DNA from: Neisseria mucosa
GTDB lineage: Bacteria; Pseudomonadota; Gammaproteobacteria; Burkholderiales; Neisseriaceae
Assembly (NCBI RefSeq): GCF_003044445.1
Contig: NZ_POWX01000001.1
Span: 62,001-126,000 of the forward strand
DNA: 64,000 nt
Direction of reading: 5' to 3'
Under the pieces are notes generated by a model that did not search any database, was not told the origin of the DNA, and saw only the letters and a list, made by a program, of their open reading frames with translations. Each line of letters opens with the position of its first letter. Within the stretch, counting starts at the first letter, position 1. Positions 42,344-51,398 of this stretch are shown here, piece after piece. Position numbers and translations under genes: made by a program.

Positions 42344-43153
42344 ATGAGCGCATTGAAAATCGCCATCGCCGGCGTCAACGGCCGCATGGGTCGCGTATTG
42401 GTTGAAGCCGTCAACAACCATCCCGACACCGTCCTCTCCGGCGCACTCGAACACTCCGGCTCCGAAGTCTTAGGCTTGGACGCAGGTTTCGCTTCCGGTA
42501 TCAAAACCGGCATCGCCATTTCAGACGACGTTGACGCCGTCCTCGCCCAAAGCGACGTACTCATCGACTTTACCCGCCCAGAGCCGACCCTCAAACACCT
42601 GCAAAAATGCGTTGCAAAAGGCGTCAACATCATCATCGGCACCACCGGCTTCGACGACGCAGGCAAAGCCGCCATCCAAGCCGCAGGCGAAAAAACAGGC
42701 GTCGTCTTCGCCGCCAACTTCAGCGTCGGCGTCAACCTCACCTTCCACATCCTCGACACCGTCGCCCGCGTCCTCAACGAAGGCTACGACATCGAAATCA
42801 TCGAAGGCCACCACCGCCACAAAGTCGATGCCCCCAGCGGCACCGCCCTGCGCATGGGCGAAGTCATTGCCGACGCGCTCGGCCGCGACCTCAAACAATG
42901 CGCCGTTTACGGCCGCGAAGGCCACACCGGCCCGCGCGATCCATCCACCATCGGCTTTGCCACCGTCCGCGCAGGCGACATCGTCGGCGACCACACCGCC
43001 CTCTTCGCCACCGACGGCGAACGCGTCGAAATCACCCACAAAGCCAGCAGCCGCATGACCTTCGCCGCCGGTGCCGTCCGCGCCGCAGTTTGGGTAAACG
43101 GCAAAACCGGTTTGTACGATATGCAGGACGTTTTAGGATTGAAAAACAGCTAA
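42344..43153 (+). CDS. dapB: 4-hydroxy-tetrahydrodipicolinate reductase
   Basis: DapB makes tetrahydrodipicolinate with NAD(P)H in lysine and meso-diaminopimelate synthesis, linking to the peptidoglycan genes here. The 269-residue protein has the nucleotide loop IAGVNGRMGRVLVEA (8-22), DFTRPEPTLKHL, GTTGFDDAG near 104, the catalytic EGHHRHKVDAPSGTAL segment (about 156-171) and a late MTFAAGAVRAAVWV. An ACAAGGAAA site precedes the ATG. A DUS (coding for SDDV) lies in the N-terminal part. Confidence 0.97.
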   Translation: MSALKIAIAGVNGRMGRVLVEAVNNHPDTVLSGALEHSGSEVLGLDAGFASGIKTGIAISDDVDAVLAQSDVLIDFTRPEPTLKHLQKCVAKGVNIIIGTTGFDDAGKAAIQAAGEKTGVVFAANFSVGVNLTFHILDTVARVLNEGYDIEIIEGHHRHKVDAPSGTALRMGEVIADALGRDLKQCAVYGREGHTGPRDPSTIGFATVRAGDIVGDHTALFATDGERVEITHKASSRMTFAAGAVRAAVWVNGKTGLYDMQDVLGLKNS

Positions 43154-43180
43154 AGCCGTTTTCATCCGTATGACACAAAA

Positions 43181-43212
43181 AGGTCGTCTGAAAAATGTTT
43201 TTCAGACGACCT
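43181..43212. terminator. Bidirectional DUS terminator, dapB/oxyR
   Basis: Inverted AGGTCGTCTGAAAA copies with a very short loop lie between the convergent genes, with A tracts before and T tracts after, so it can serve both. Confidence 0.75.
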
Positions 43213-43258
43213 TTTTGATTATTTACAGCAATCAGTTTACACCAATACGCCAACCCTT

Positions 43259-44179
43259 TTATTCCTTCACAAAACTTACGCCGTGAAGATGGGAATTGAG
43301 GATGGCAGTCCGTAAAGCAGTCAGTGCTTTGGGGCGGACGAAGTTCCGACGGTATGCCAAAACGACGCGGCGGTGCGGTACGGAGCCAGAAAACGGTATG
43401 ATGCTGAACAGTAAATGGTCGTTTTCGGTCAGTGCGGTAGCGGGCATGACGCTGATGGCGAGACCGCTGGCAACCATGTGGCGGATGGTGTTGATGGAAC
43501 TGCCTTGCAGGGTGTTGGTCAGACCTTGGATTTTCTGCTTGGCGGCAAGCTCGGAACAGCTTGATAAAACTTGGTCGCGCATACAGTTGCCTTCCGTCAG
43601 CAACAAAACCTGCTCTTCACCCAGCATTTGCGGGGTAACGGCATCGAGTTCTTCGAAATGGTGCCCTTTGGGGACGATGACGAAGAAAGGCTCGTCATAC
43701 AAAGGCTCTGTAACAATGCCAGGCTCTTGGAAGGGTTCAGCGACTACGATGGCATCGACGTCGCCGCGTTTGAGCGATTCGGTCAGGATGTGCGTGTAGT
43801 TCTCTTCAAGCATCAGGGGCATTTTCGGCGCGGTTTCGCGCAGGGAAATGATGAGCTTGGGCAGAAGGTAAGGGGCGACGGTAAAAATCAGACCGAGTTT
43901 GAATGCGCCTTCCAATTCGTTTTGCTCTTCGCTGGCAAGGTGCTTGATCAGCTCGGCTTCTTCCAGCACGCGGCGGGCTTGGGCAACGATGCGTTCGCCC
44001 GCTTCAGTGGTGATGATGTCGTTGCTGCTGCGGTCAAACAGGGATACCGACAGCTCTTCTTCCAGCTTTTTGATGGCGATGGAAAGGGTGGGCTGGCTGA
44101 CAAAGCAGCGGCGCGCGGCACGTCCGAAATGACGCTCCTGCGCGACGGCTACGATGTAACGCAATTCGGTCAAGGTCAT
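43259..44179 (-). CDS. oxyR: Hydrogen peroxide regulator OxyR
   Basis: OxyR is a LysR-type sensor that responds to peroxide by forming a disulfide. In this 306-residue protein the redox cysteines fall at Cys199 and Cys208 (EGNCMRDQVLSSCSEL), the same positions as in E. coli. The N-terminal HTH covers about 1-60 (LRYIVAVAQERHFGRAARRCFVSQPTLSIAIKKLE). It starts 3 nt after the minE stop, the minCDE-oxyR arrangement known in Neisseria. In gonococcus OxyR controls catalase. Confidence 0.96.
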   Translation of the reverse strand: MTLTELRYIVAVAQERHFGRAARRCFVSQPTLSIAIKKLEEELSVSLFDRSSNDIITTEAGERIVAQARRVLEEAELIKHLASEEQNELEGAFKLGLIFTVAPYLLPKLIISLRETAPKMPLMLEENYTHILTESLKRGDVDAIVVAEPFQEPGIVTEPLYDEPFFVIVPKGHHFEELDAVTPQMLGEEQVLLLTEGNCMRDQVLSSCSELAAKQKIQGLTNTLQGSSINTIRHMVASGLAISVMPATALTENDHLLFSIIPFSGSVPHRRVVLAYRRNFVRPKALTALRTAILNSHLHGVSFVKE

Positions 44180-44182
44180 GTG

Positions 44183-44458
44183 TTAAGCCTTTTTCTGTTC
44201 CGTTTTTTGTTCAGGCAGGGTGATGTTCAATTCGAGAACATCCATACCGTCCTGCTTTTCTTGGGAAATGCGGATGTCGTCCAAAGAAACGTTGACGTAT
44301 TTGGACAATACTTCCAGCAATTCTTTGCGTAGGGTCGGCAGATAATCGGGGGCTTTCCCTTCTTGTGCGCGTTCTTGGGCAATGATGATTTGCAGGCGGT
44401 CGCGTGCGACGGCGGCGGTTTTCGGCTTTCTGCCGAACAACATATCTATTAATGACAT
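44183..44458 (-). CDS. minE: Cell division topological specificity factor MinE
   Basis: MinE drives MinCD oscillation so that division occurs at midcell. The 91-residue protein has the N-terminal membrane-binding helix (MSLIDMLFGRK), the anti-MinCD region (AVARDRLQIIIAQERA, about 16-31) and the C-terminal dimerisation domain (LRKELLEVLSKYVNVSLDDIRI). It lies 3 nt after minD and 3 nt before oxyR. Confidence 0.97.
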   Translation of the reverse strand: MSLIDMLFGRKPKTAAVARDRLQIIIAQERAQEGKAPDYLPTLRKELLEVLSKYVNVSLDDIRISQEKQDGMDVLELNITLPEQKTEQKKA

Positions 44459-44461
44459 GGC

Positions 44462-45277
44462 TTAGCCTCCGAACAGTCGTTTGAAGAAGCCTTTTTTCTC
44501 AGCTTCCAGGAAACGCATTTCGCGGTTTTCACCCAAGAGGCGTGCGATAACGTCTTTGTAGGCTTCGGCAGCGGAAACGCTGTTTTGATGGATGACGGGT
44601 TCGCCGGCATTGGATGCTTGCAGGACGTTTTGCGATTCGGGAATCACGCCCAAAAGCGGGATGCGCAGGATGTCGCAAATGTCTTGCACGGACAGCATTT
44701 CGCCTTTGTTGACGCGCTCTGGCGAGTAGCGGGTAATCAGCAGATGTTCTTTAACTGTACCGCCTTGTTCCGCTTTGCGGGATTTGCTTTGCAGGATACC
44801 CAAGATGCGGTCGGAGTCACGGACACTGGATACTTCGGGGTTGGTAGTAACGATGGCTTCGTCGGCGAAGTAGAGTGCCATCAGTGCGCCTTGTTCGATA
44901 CCGGCGGGAGAGTCGCAGATGATGTATTCGAATCCCATTTTGTCACTGCTCAATTCCTGCATGACTTTTTCGACGCCTTCACGAGTCAGCGCGTCTTTGT
45001 CGCGGGTTTGTGAAGCGGGCAGAATGAAGAGGTTTTCGCAGTTTTTGTCTTTAATCAGGGCTTGGTTGAGTGTGGCTTCGCCCTGTATGACGTTAATCAG
45101 GTCATACACAACGCGTCGTTCGCAACCCATAATCAGGTCGAGGTTGCGCAAGCCGACGTCAAAGTCGATAACGGCGGTTTTGTGGCCGCGCAATGCCAAT
45201 CCGGCTGCAATGCTGGCGCTAGTCGTGGTTTTACCTACGCCGCCTTTACCTGATGTTACTACGATGATTTTTGTCAC
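44462..45277 (-). CDS. minD: Septum site-determining ATPase MinD
   Basis: MinD is the ParA-family ATPase that binds the membrane and recruits MinC or MinE. The 271-residue protein has the deviant Walker A GKGGVGKTT (about 10-18), DFDVGLRNLDLIMG, DSPAGIEQGA and a C-terminal amphipathic membrane helix (KKGFFKRLFGG). The start is GTG at 45277 with AAAGGA seven nt upstream, giving the usual neisserial length; an ATG five codons earlier lies before that ribosome site. Confidence 0.97.
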   Translation of the reverse strand: MTKIIVVTSGKGGVGKTTTSASIAAGLALRGHKTAVIDFDVGLRNLDLIMGCERRVVYDLINVIQGEATLNQALIKDKNCENLFILPASQTRDKDALTREGVEKVMQELSSDKMGFEYIICDSPAGIEQGALMALYFADEAIVTTNPEVSSVRDSDRILGILQSKSRKAEQGGTVKEHLLITRYSPERVNKGEMLSVQDICDILRIPLLGVIPESQNVLQASNAGEPVIHQNSVSAAEAYKDVIARLLGENREMRFLEAEKKGFFKRLFGG

Positions 45278-45304
45278 GATATTTCCTTTCAAATCTTGGA
45301 ACGG

Positions 45305-46009
45305 TTAATCTGTGTCGATTGCGCTGATAACCAGGCGGTTGTCTTGCAATGAAACCTGTACGGCTTTTTTGTGCAGGTGGTCAGGCAGGTCTTGTTCGAA
45401 ATTGCGGTAAATACCTGCTACGGAGACCAACTCCGCCTGCATGGAGTGGATGAAGATGCGCGCGTTGGTGTTGCCTTTCGCGCCAGCCAGCGCCCTGCCG
45501 CGCATGGGCGCATAAATGTGAATGTTTCCATCGGCAATAAGCTCTGCACCTTCACTGACGATACCGGTCACGATAAGGTCGCCGTTTTCCGCGTAAACCT
45601 GCTGTCCGGTACGAACGGGGGTGCTGATGAGGACGGTCGGGTTATTGATGACGGTTGCCTGAACAGGCGCAGGCTCTTGGTTGATTTTGGGTTGTTGCGG
45701 CTCGGATTTGTCGCTGCGACTGAAAACCAAATGATAACGTGCCGCAAAAGACGACCAACTTTCACTTTCATGGCGCAGCCCTAAAATCTGCATGCCGTAA
45801 CGGGCAAAAAGGGTCAGCATAGCCCCGATGTCCAATGACTCGGGGTGGTCGAAATCCTGTACGTCTAAAACAAAAGGAACAATATCCAATTCTTGATACT
45901 GACCGGCGCGCTGGCGTAGAAACTCTTCTAATTCGGTCAGATCTGCGGTATGCAGGTGAATAGCCAGCACGTCAAGCCGGGCTGACTTTATGTCGAAGGC
46001 GGGTTTCAT
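45305..46009 (-). CDS. minC: Septum site-determining protein MinC
   Basis: MinC inhibits FtsZ assembly away from midcell. The 234-residue protein has an N-terminal FtsZ-inhibiting domain (about 1-105) and a C-terminal beta-helix domain that binds MinD (about 125-225, VRTGQQVYAENGDLIVTGIVSEGAELIADGNIHIYAPMRGRALAG). It is the first gene of minC-minD-minE-oxyR, 27 nt upstream of the minD start. Confidence 0.96.
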   Translation of the reverse strand: MKPAFDIKSARLDVLAIHLHTADLTELEEFLRQRAGQYQELDIVPFVLDVQDFDHPESLDIGAMLTLFARYGMQILGLRHESESWSSFAARYHLVFSRSDKSEPQQPKINQEPAPVQATVINNPTVLISTPVRTGQQVYAENGDLIVTGIVSEGAELIADGNIHIYAPMRGRALAGAKGNTNARIFIHSMQAELVSVAGIYRNFEQDLPDHLHKKAVQVSLQDNRLVISAIDTD

Positions 46010-46172
46010 AGTGAGTAAATCATAAAATTTTTTAATTGTGTAAGTTTACCGTGTAAATCTTGGCTATTCAATCCGTTTGGGTCGCCTGAAGTGAAATTTC
46101 CCATTCTCTTCTGAATTTCATGAGAAATCGATATGGGTTAATCAAAGTTACAAAGTGGTACAAAAACGACAA

Positions 46173-46212
46173 AGGTCGTCTGAAAACCAATTTTCCAGTT
46201 TTCAGACGACCT
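46173..46212 (-). terminator. Paired DUS terminator after lysS
   Basis: Inverted AGGTCGTCTGAAAA copies lie 21 nt past the lysS stop with an A-rich segment on the plus strand. Confidence 0.7.
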
Positions 46213-46233
46213 TTTCTTTATTATCTGCCTACC

Positions 46234-47745
46234 TTATTCGGGACGCATTTGTGGGAACAAAATCACGTCGCGGATGGTTTGCGAATCGGTCAGCAGCATT
46301 ACCAAGCGGTCGATGCCGATGCCGCAACCGCCTGTCGGCGGCAGACCGAATTCCATCGCGCGGATGTAGTCGGCATCGTAGTGCATGGCTTCGTCGTCGC
46401 CTGCGTCTTTTTGGGCGACTTGTGATTTGAAGCGTTCGGCTTGGTCTTCAGGGTCGTTCAACTCGGAATAGCCGTTTGCCAGCTCGCGGCCGACAACGAA
46501 CAATTCGAAACGTTCGGTCAGACCTTGTTTGGTATCGGAAGCGCGTGCTAACGGGGAAACTTCGACAGGGTAATCGACGATGAAGGTCGGGTTCCACAGT
46601 TTGCTCTCGGCGCAACCTTCAAACAGGGCAAGTTGCAGGCTGCCGATGCCCGGAGACGGCGGCAGGCTTTCGCCGTGTTTGACGATTTCTTTTTTCAGCC
46701 ACTCCGCATCGTTCAACTGCTCGTCGGTGTAGTGCGGATTGTATTTTTTGATGGCGTCAAGAATGGTCAGGCGTTCGAACGGGCTTTCTAAATCAACTTC
46801 TTTGCCGTTGTAGCTGATTTTCGCCGTGCCGTTTACCGTGCGCGATGCGTTGCGGATGATGTCTTCCACCATCTGCATCATGCGTTCGTAGTCGGAGAAG
46901 GCTTCGTAGAATTCAATCATGGTGAATTCGGGGTTGTGGCGAACGGACATGCCTTCGTTGCGGAAGCTGCGGTTGATTTCAAACACGCGCTCTAAACCGC
47001 CGACCACCAAGCGTTTCAGATACAGCTCGGGGGCGATGCGCAGGTAGAGCGGGATGTCCAAGGCGTTGTGGTGGGTCACGAACGGTTTCGCTGTCGCGCC
47101 GCCGGGAATCGGGTGCATCATCGGGGTTTCGACTTCGAGATAATGCTCGTTCACCATGAAATTACGCACGGATTGGATGATTTGGCTGCGTTTGATAAAC
47201 GTATTACGCGATTCTTCGTTGGCAATCAAATCAACGTAGCGTTGGCGGTATTTGGTTTCCTGATCGCTCAAGCCTTTGTGTTTGTCGGGCAGCGGGCGCA
47301 GGGATTTGGACAGCAGGCGGATGTCAGACACGCGCACGGTCAATTCGCCGTGATTGGTTTTGAACAAAGTGCCTTCCGCGCCGACGATGTCGCCCAAGTC
47401 CCAATGGTTGAAATCGTCCAAAACCTCCTGACTCACGCCTTTGTTGTTCAGATAAAGCTGGATTTGACCGGTCACGTCTTGGATGGTGGCGAAGCTCGCC
47501 TTGCCCATTTGACGTTTGAGCATCATACGGCCGGCAATTTTGACGGGGACGGCTTGCGGGTCGAGTTCTTCCTTGCTGACTTCGCCGTATTGGGCATGCA
47601 AATCAGCAGCAAAGCTGTCGCGCTTGAAGTCGTTGGGATAGGCAATGCGCTGTTGGCGGATGTTGTGCAGTTTTTCGCGGCGCAGGGCGATGATTTGGTT
47701 TTCGTCCAACTGCGGCTCGGTTTGCGGATTGTTTTGTTCGCTCAT
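46234..47745 (-). CDS. lysS: Lysyl-tRNA synthetase, class II
   Basis: LysS charges tRNA-Lys. The 503-residue protein has the N-terminal OB-fold anticodon domain (about 65-150), motif 1 around EVETPMMHPIPGGATAKPFVTHHNALD, motif 2 (VFEINRSFRNEGMSVRHNPEFTMIEFYEAF, about 260-290) and motif 3 (GLPPTGGCGIGIDRLVMLLT, near 470). The gene is separate from the tRNA-Lys gene about 1.8 kb away. Confidence 0.97.
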   Translation of the reverse strand: MSEQNNPQTEPQLDENQIIALRREKLHNIRQQRIAYPNDFKRDSFAADLHAQYGEVSKEELDPQAVPVKIAGRMMLKRQMGKASFATIQDVTGQIQLYLNNKGVSQEVLDDFNHWDLGDIVGAEGTLFKTNHGELTVRVSDIRLLSKSLRPLPDKHKGLSDQETKYRQRYVDLIANEESRNTFIKRSQIIQSVRNFMVNEHYLEVETPMMHPIPGGATAKPFVTHHNALDIPLYLRIAPELYLKRLVVGGLERVFEINRSFRNEGMSVRHNPEFTMIEFYEAFSDYERMMQMVEDIIRNASRTVNGTAKISYNGKEVDLESPFERLTILDAIKKYNPHYTDEQLNDAEWLKKEIVKHGESLPPSPGIGSLQLALFEGCAESKLWNPTFIVDYPVEVSPLARASDTKQGLTERFELFVVGRELANGYSELNDPEDQAERFKSQVAQKDAGDDEAMHYDADYIRAMEFGLPPTGGCGIGIDRLVMLLTDSQTIRDVILFPQMRPE

Positions 47746-47855
47746 GGTGTTTTCCGGAAAAATAAATCAGGCGCAATCTGTTTCAGACGACCTGATTGAA
47801 TCACAAAATTTGCGCATATTTTACGCGATGTCGGTGTTTTTTTCTATAAAGGCAA

Positions 47856-47897
47856 AAATGCCGCCCGAAACCCGAAAATCGGTTGCAGGCGGCATTT
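47856..47897 (-). terminator. Terminator after aldA-like gene
   Basis: AAATGCCGCC pairs with GGCGGCATTT; on the minus strand the stem is followed by TTTTGCC. It lies 27 nt past the stop at 47924. Confidence 0.75.
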
Positions 47898-47923
47898 CTT
47901 TTAACTGAGTCTAATATCGGCAG

Positions 47924-49366
47924 TTAAATATTGGTTTCCAGATAAACGACTTGGGTTTGCAGATATTCTTCCAAACCGTGTTTGCCGTCTGCGCCGCCGA
48001 TACCGGATTTTTTCCAGCCCGCGTGGAAGCCCTGCATGGCTTCGAAGTTTTCGCGGTTGATGTAGGTTTCGCCGAATTGCAGGCGGCGGGTAACGTAGAA
48101 GGCTTCGTTCAGGTTGGTGGTGTACACGGAGCTGGTCAGACCGAATTCGCAGTCGTTTGCCAAGGCGATGACTTGGTCGAGCGTGTCGAAAGTGGAAACA
48201 GGCAGGACGGGGCCGAAGGTTTCTTCCTTCATGATGTCCATGTTGTTGTCGGTGTCGGTCAGCAGGGTCGGCTCGAAGAAGTAGCCGCGTCCTTCGGCGC
48301 GTTTGCCGCCGCAGACCAGCGTCGCACCTTGTTTGACGGCGCGTTCCACTTTTTCGGCAACGGCTTTGACGGCGCGCTCTTCAATCAGCGGCCCCATTTC
48401 CAGCGCGCCTGCTTCGGCTTCGGCAGGGTTGCCGTAGCGCACACCTTTCATGGCGGCGGTCATTTTTTCAATGAACGCGTCTTTCAGGCTGCTGTGGACA
48501 TAGACGCGCTCGGCGCAGTTGCAGATTTGACCGGTGTTGCCGACGCGCGAAGCCAAGATGGATTTGACTGCCAAATCCAAATCCGCGTCTTTCAAAACGA
48601 TGGCAGGCGCTTTGCCGCCGAGTTCCAGCGAGACTTTGGTGATGTTGGCGGAAGCGGCTTCCATCACTTGGCGGCCCGCTTCAACGGAGCCGGTCAGGCT
48701 GACCATATCGACTTGCGGATGGGCGGACAAGGCATTGCCGATTTCCGCGCCGGGGCCGTTCACCACGTTGAACACGCCTGCGGGCAGTCCGACCGCATCG
48801 ACGATTTCGGCGAAGATGTGGCAGTTGATCGGGGTCACGCTGCTGGGTTTGACGACGATGGTGTTGCCCGTTACCAAAGCGGGACCCATTTTGCGGGCAA
48901 TCAGGAAGAAGGGGAAGTTCCACGGCAGGATGCCTGCCACGACGCCCAGCGGACGTTTGAACAATAAAATGTTTTCGCGCGGGCGGTCGCTTTGGATGAT
49001 TTCGCCTTCATAACGGCGCGCCCATTCGGCTTGGTAATCGAGATAGTCGGCGGTGAACATGACTTCCACGCGCGCCAAGTCTTTGGTTTTGCCGCCTTCG
49101 GCAACGATGGTGTCGGTCAGCTCGTCGGCGCGTTCGCGTATGCCTTGGGCGATTTTGCGCAAATACGCGCCGCGTTCGACCGCAGGCAGCCGCTCCCATG
49201 CCGGTTGCGCCGCACGCGCCGCCGCTACGGCACGGTCAACATCCGCCCTGCCGCCTTTGGGTTCGCGAGCGATGGTTTCTTCGGTGGAAGGGTTCAATAC
49301 GTCGCGCCATTCGCCGTTGAAATCATTTTCAAAGCGTCCGTTGATGTACATTGCCAATTGTTTCAT
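47924..49366 (-). CDS. aldA: NAD-dependent aldehyde dehydrogenase, AldA-like
   Basis: The 480-residue protein is an ALDH-superfamily enzyme most like AldA, which oxidises lactaldehyde and glycolaldehyde. It has PWNFPFFLIARKMGPALVTGNTIVVKPS for cofactor and substrate binding, LTGSVEAGRQVM, the catalytic glutamate in LELGGKAP and the catalytic cysteine in GNTGQICNCAERVYV (about residue 285). The NCAERVYV form is typical of AldA. In N. meningitidis the physiological substrate is not established, so the exact aldehyde is inferred. It is monocistronic. Confidence 0.88.
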   Translation of the reverse strand: MKQLAMYINGRFENDFNGEWRDVLNPSTEETIAREPKGGRADVDRAVAAARAAQPAWERLPAVERGAYLRKIAQGIRERADELTDTIVAEGGKTKDLARVEVMFTADYLDYQAEWARRYEGEIIQSDRPRENILLFKRPLGVVAGILPWNFPFFLIARKMGPALVTGNTIVVKPSSVTPINCHIFAEIVDAVGLPAGVFNVVNGPGAEIGNALSAHPQVDMVSLTGSVEAGRQVMEAASANITKVSLELGGKAPAIVLKDADLDLAVKSILASRVGNTGQICNCAERVYVHSSLKDAFIEKMTAAMKGVRYGNPAEAEAGALEMGPLIEERAVKAVAEKVERAVKQGATLVCGGKRAEGRGYFFEPTLLTDTDNNMDIMKEETFGPVLPVSTFDTLDQVIALANDCEFGLTSSVYTTNLNEAFYVTRRLQFGETYINRENFEAMQGFHAGWKKSGIGGADGKHGLEEYLQTQVVYLETNI

Positions 49367-49474
49367 TTCAAGTTCTCCTGTTGTTGTAGTCGTGTGTAAT
49401 CAGTGTATGCTTAAATTGTCTGGCATACAAGTATATTTGTAGGAGAAGTAGATTATTACGGAGAACATGAAAAA

Positions 49475-49502
49475 AAAACCTGCTTTTTTCAAAGCAGGTT
49501 TT
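49475..49502 (-). terminator. Terminator after tRNA-Lys
   Basis: AAAACCTGCTTT pairs with AAAGCAGGTTTT, followed by a long T run on the minus strand, a few nt past the tRNA 3' end. Confidence 0.8.
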
Positions 49503-49508
49503 AATATT

Positions 49509-49584
49509 TGGTGGGTCGTGAGCGATTCGAACGCTCGACCAACGGATTAAAAGTCCGCTGCTCTACCGACTGAGCTAACGACCC
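49509..49584 (-). tRNA. tRNA-Lys (anticodon UUU)
   Basis: The 76-nt cloverleaf starts GGGTCGT and ends ACGACCCACCA with CCA encoded. The D arm contains AGCTCAGTCGGTAGAGC, the anticodon stem-loop is CGGACTTTTAATCCG, with UUU in the loop, and the T arm is GAGCGTTCGAATCGCTC. It stands alone with its own terminator. Confidence 0.96.
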
Positions 49585-49769
49585 GATAAGCTGTGAATTA
49601 TATTGGCAGACATCCTGTGCGTCAATAATTTTATTGAAATTTTTTTCAATAAAAGTAAACAGCCTGTTATTTGCCGTTAAACTGCCCTATTTTGCTGACC
49701 TGTTATGTTATGATTCCCACGCCTGCCTCAAACGAAGTAGGTATTTTCCAGATTAAGAAAGGATAAAAC

Positions 49770-50201
49770 ATGAAAAAATTACTGATTGCTGCGATGATGA
49801 TGGCCGGCTTGGCTGCATGCTCTCAAGAGGCCAAACAACAAACCCAAGAAGCTGCTTCTGCCGTAGCTTCCGATGTCAATGCAGCCGCTTCCGAGGCAAA
49901 AGATGCGGCTGATAAAGCAGTCTCCGACGCTAAAGATGCGGCTGCCGATGCCAAAGACGCTGCCGAAAAAGCCGTTTCTGATGTTAAAGATGCTGCTGCC
50001 GATGCTAAGGCAAGTGCAGATAAAGCTGTCTCCAACGCTAAGGAAACCGCAGATAAAGCCTTATCGGACGCAACCGAAGCCACAGGAAAAGCAGTTGAAG
50101 AAGCTGCCAAAGATGCAAAAAATGCTGCTAAAGATGCTTTGAACAAAGCCGCTGATGCAACTCAAGATGCTGCAGACAAAATGAAAGACGCTGCAAAGTA
50201 A
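49770..50201 (+). CDS. Ala/Lys-rich helical lipoprotein
   Basis: The 143-residue precursor has a short signal and lipobox LAAC with Cys17. The rest is a continuous amphipathic helix of 11-residue-type repeats such as DAKDAAADAKDAAEKAVSDV, resembling LEA-like or apolipoprotein-like helices. It lacks aromatic residues and globular motifs. It may bind membranes or act as a spacer in the periplasm; nothing in the sequence tells which. It is monocistronic, with AGAAAGGA as ribosome site and its own terminator. Confidence 0.85.
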   Translation: MKKLLIAAMMMAGLAACSQEAKQQTQEAASAVASDVNAAASEAKDAADKAVSDAKDAAADAKDAAEKAVSDVKDAAADAKASADKAVSNAKETADKALSDATEATGKAVEEAAKDAKNAAKDALNKAADATQDAADKMKDAAK

Positions 50202-50220
50202 TTGTTTTAACAACGTATCA

Positions 50221-50258
50221 ACAAGCCGTCGGAATTATTCCGTACGGCTTGTTTTGTT
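50221..50258 (+). terminator. Terminator after lipoprotein gene
   Basis: ACAAGCCGT and ACGGCTTGT form a perfect stem followed by TTTGTTT, 20 nt past the stop. Confidence 0.8.
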
Positions 50259-50326
50259 TACCGCGTTTTATTTTTCAGACGACCTCTTGTGTTAAGATGA
50301 CGGCTTTACCGTGCAGGAAACCTGTT

Positions 50327-51109
50327 ATGACCAATATTCTGAATAAAATCCTTGCAACCAAAGCCCAGGAAGTCGCCGCACAAAAAGCTTCTGTCTCTTT
50401 GGATGAAATGAAAAAACAGGCAGATGCCGCCTTGCCCGTACGCGGTTTTTTTGACTCTATCCGTACCAAACACGAGCAAAACCGCCCTGCCGTCATTGCT
50501 GAAATTAAAAAAGCCAGCCCTAGCAAAGGGCTGATCAGACCCGATTTCCATCCTGTGCAGATTGCCCACGCTTATGAAAATGCCGGAGCTGCGTGCTTGT
50601 CCGTCTTAACTGACGAACAATATTTCCAAGGCTCTCCCGAATATTTGAAAGCGGCACGCGCGGCAGTCGGGCTTCCCGTTTTACGAAAAGACTTCATCAT
50701 TGATGAGTATCAGATTTATCAGGCGCGTGCCTGGGGTGCTGATGCCGTCTTACTGATTGCCGCCGCGCTTGAGCAAGAACAATTAGAACATTTTGAAGCA
50801 GTAGCCCAGCAATTAGGCATGAGCGTATTGTTAGAACTGCATGATGCTTCTGAATTGGAAAAATGCCGAAATCTGACAACACCCTTATGGGGCGTAAACA
50901 ACCGAAACCTGCGGACATTCGACGTATCTTTACAGCAGACTCTGGATTTACTGCCTGCGCTGGCAGGTAAAACCGTCGTTACTGAAAGCGGCATCCGCGG
51001 CAAATCCGACGTGGATTTTATGCGCAGCCACGGCGTGCATACCTTCTTAATCGGCGAAACTTTTATGCGCGCCGACGATATTGAAGCGGAAGTGCAGAAG
51101 CTGTTTTAA
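50327..51109 (+). CDS. trpC: Indole-3-glycerol phosphate synthase
   Basis: TrpC closes the indole ring in tryptophan synthesis. The 260-residue TIM-barrel protein has AVIAEIKKASPSKGLIR with catalytic Lys (about 50-66), ACLSVLTDEQYFQGS, LRKDFIIDEYQIYQARAWGADAVLLI, the NNRNLRTFDV strand and ESGIRGKSDVDFM near the end. The start at 50327 follows CAGGAAA; the longer upstream frame crosses the DUS and terminator. It stands alone, not in a trp operon. Confidence 0.96.
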   Translation: MTNILNKILATKAQEVAAQKASVSLDEMKKQADAALPVRGFFDSIRTKHEQNRPAVIAEIKKASPSKGLIRPDFHPVQIAHAYENAGAACLSVLTDEQYFQGSPEYLKAARAAVGLPVLRKDFIIDEYQIYQARAWGADAVLLIAAALEQEQLEHFEAVAQQLGMSVLLELHDASELEKCRNLTTPLWGVNNRNLRTFDVSLQQTLDLLPALAGKTVVTESGIRGKSDVDFMRSHGVHTFLIGETFMRADDIEAEVQKLF

Positions 51110-51133
51110 GGTTTCATATTGCGCAATCATGTA

Positions 51134-51173
51134 AAAAGTCGTCTGAAAACAGATTTTGGTTTTCAGACGACCT
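51134..51173 (+). terminator. Paired DUS terminator after trpC
   Basis: A slightly changed AAGTCGTCTGAAAA pairs with TTTTCAGACGACCTT; TTTTCTTC follows, 25 nt past the stop. Confidence 0.65.
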
Positions 51174-51319
51174 TTTCTTCAAACTCAAATAACGGGCAAA
51201 ACCCTCCTTAATATCCAAATAAAAACTCAGACGGCGTCATTCCAATCCACACCATACCAATAATCCCGTTCCTCAAGAAACTTGCCGTATGGGTTCTGCC
51301 TGCAAGGATAATAAAAAAG

Positions 51320-51370
51320 AGGCCGCCTGAAAAGTTGCAACGGCATTGAAGCTGCATTTTCAGACGGCCT
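51320..51370. repeat. AG-DUS inverted pair (other dialect)
   Basis: The right copy is an exact AGGCCGTCTGAAA on the minus strand; the left copy has one change (AGGCCGCCTGAAAA). The resident dialect has T in place of C at position 4. It can also terminate the small membrane gene. Confidence 0.75.
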
Positions 51371-51398
51371 TTGCGGGTATTTTGCCGCAGGCGGATGT

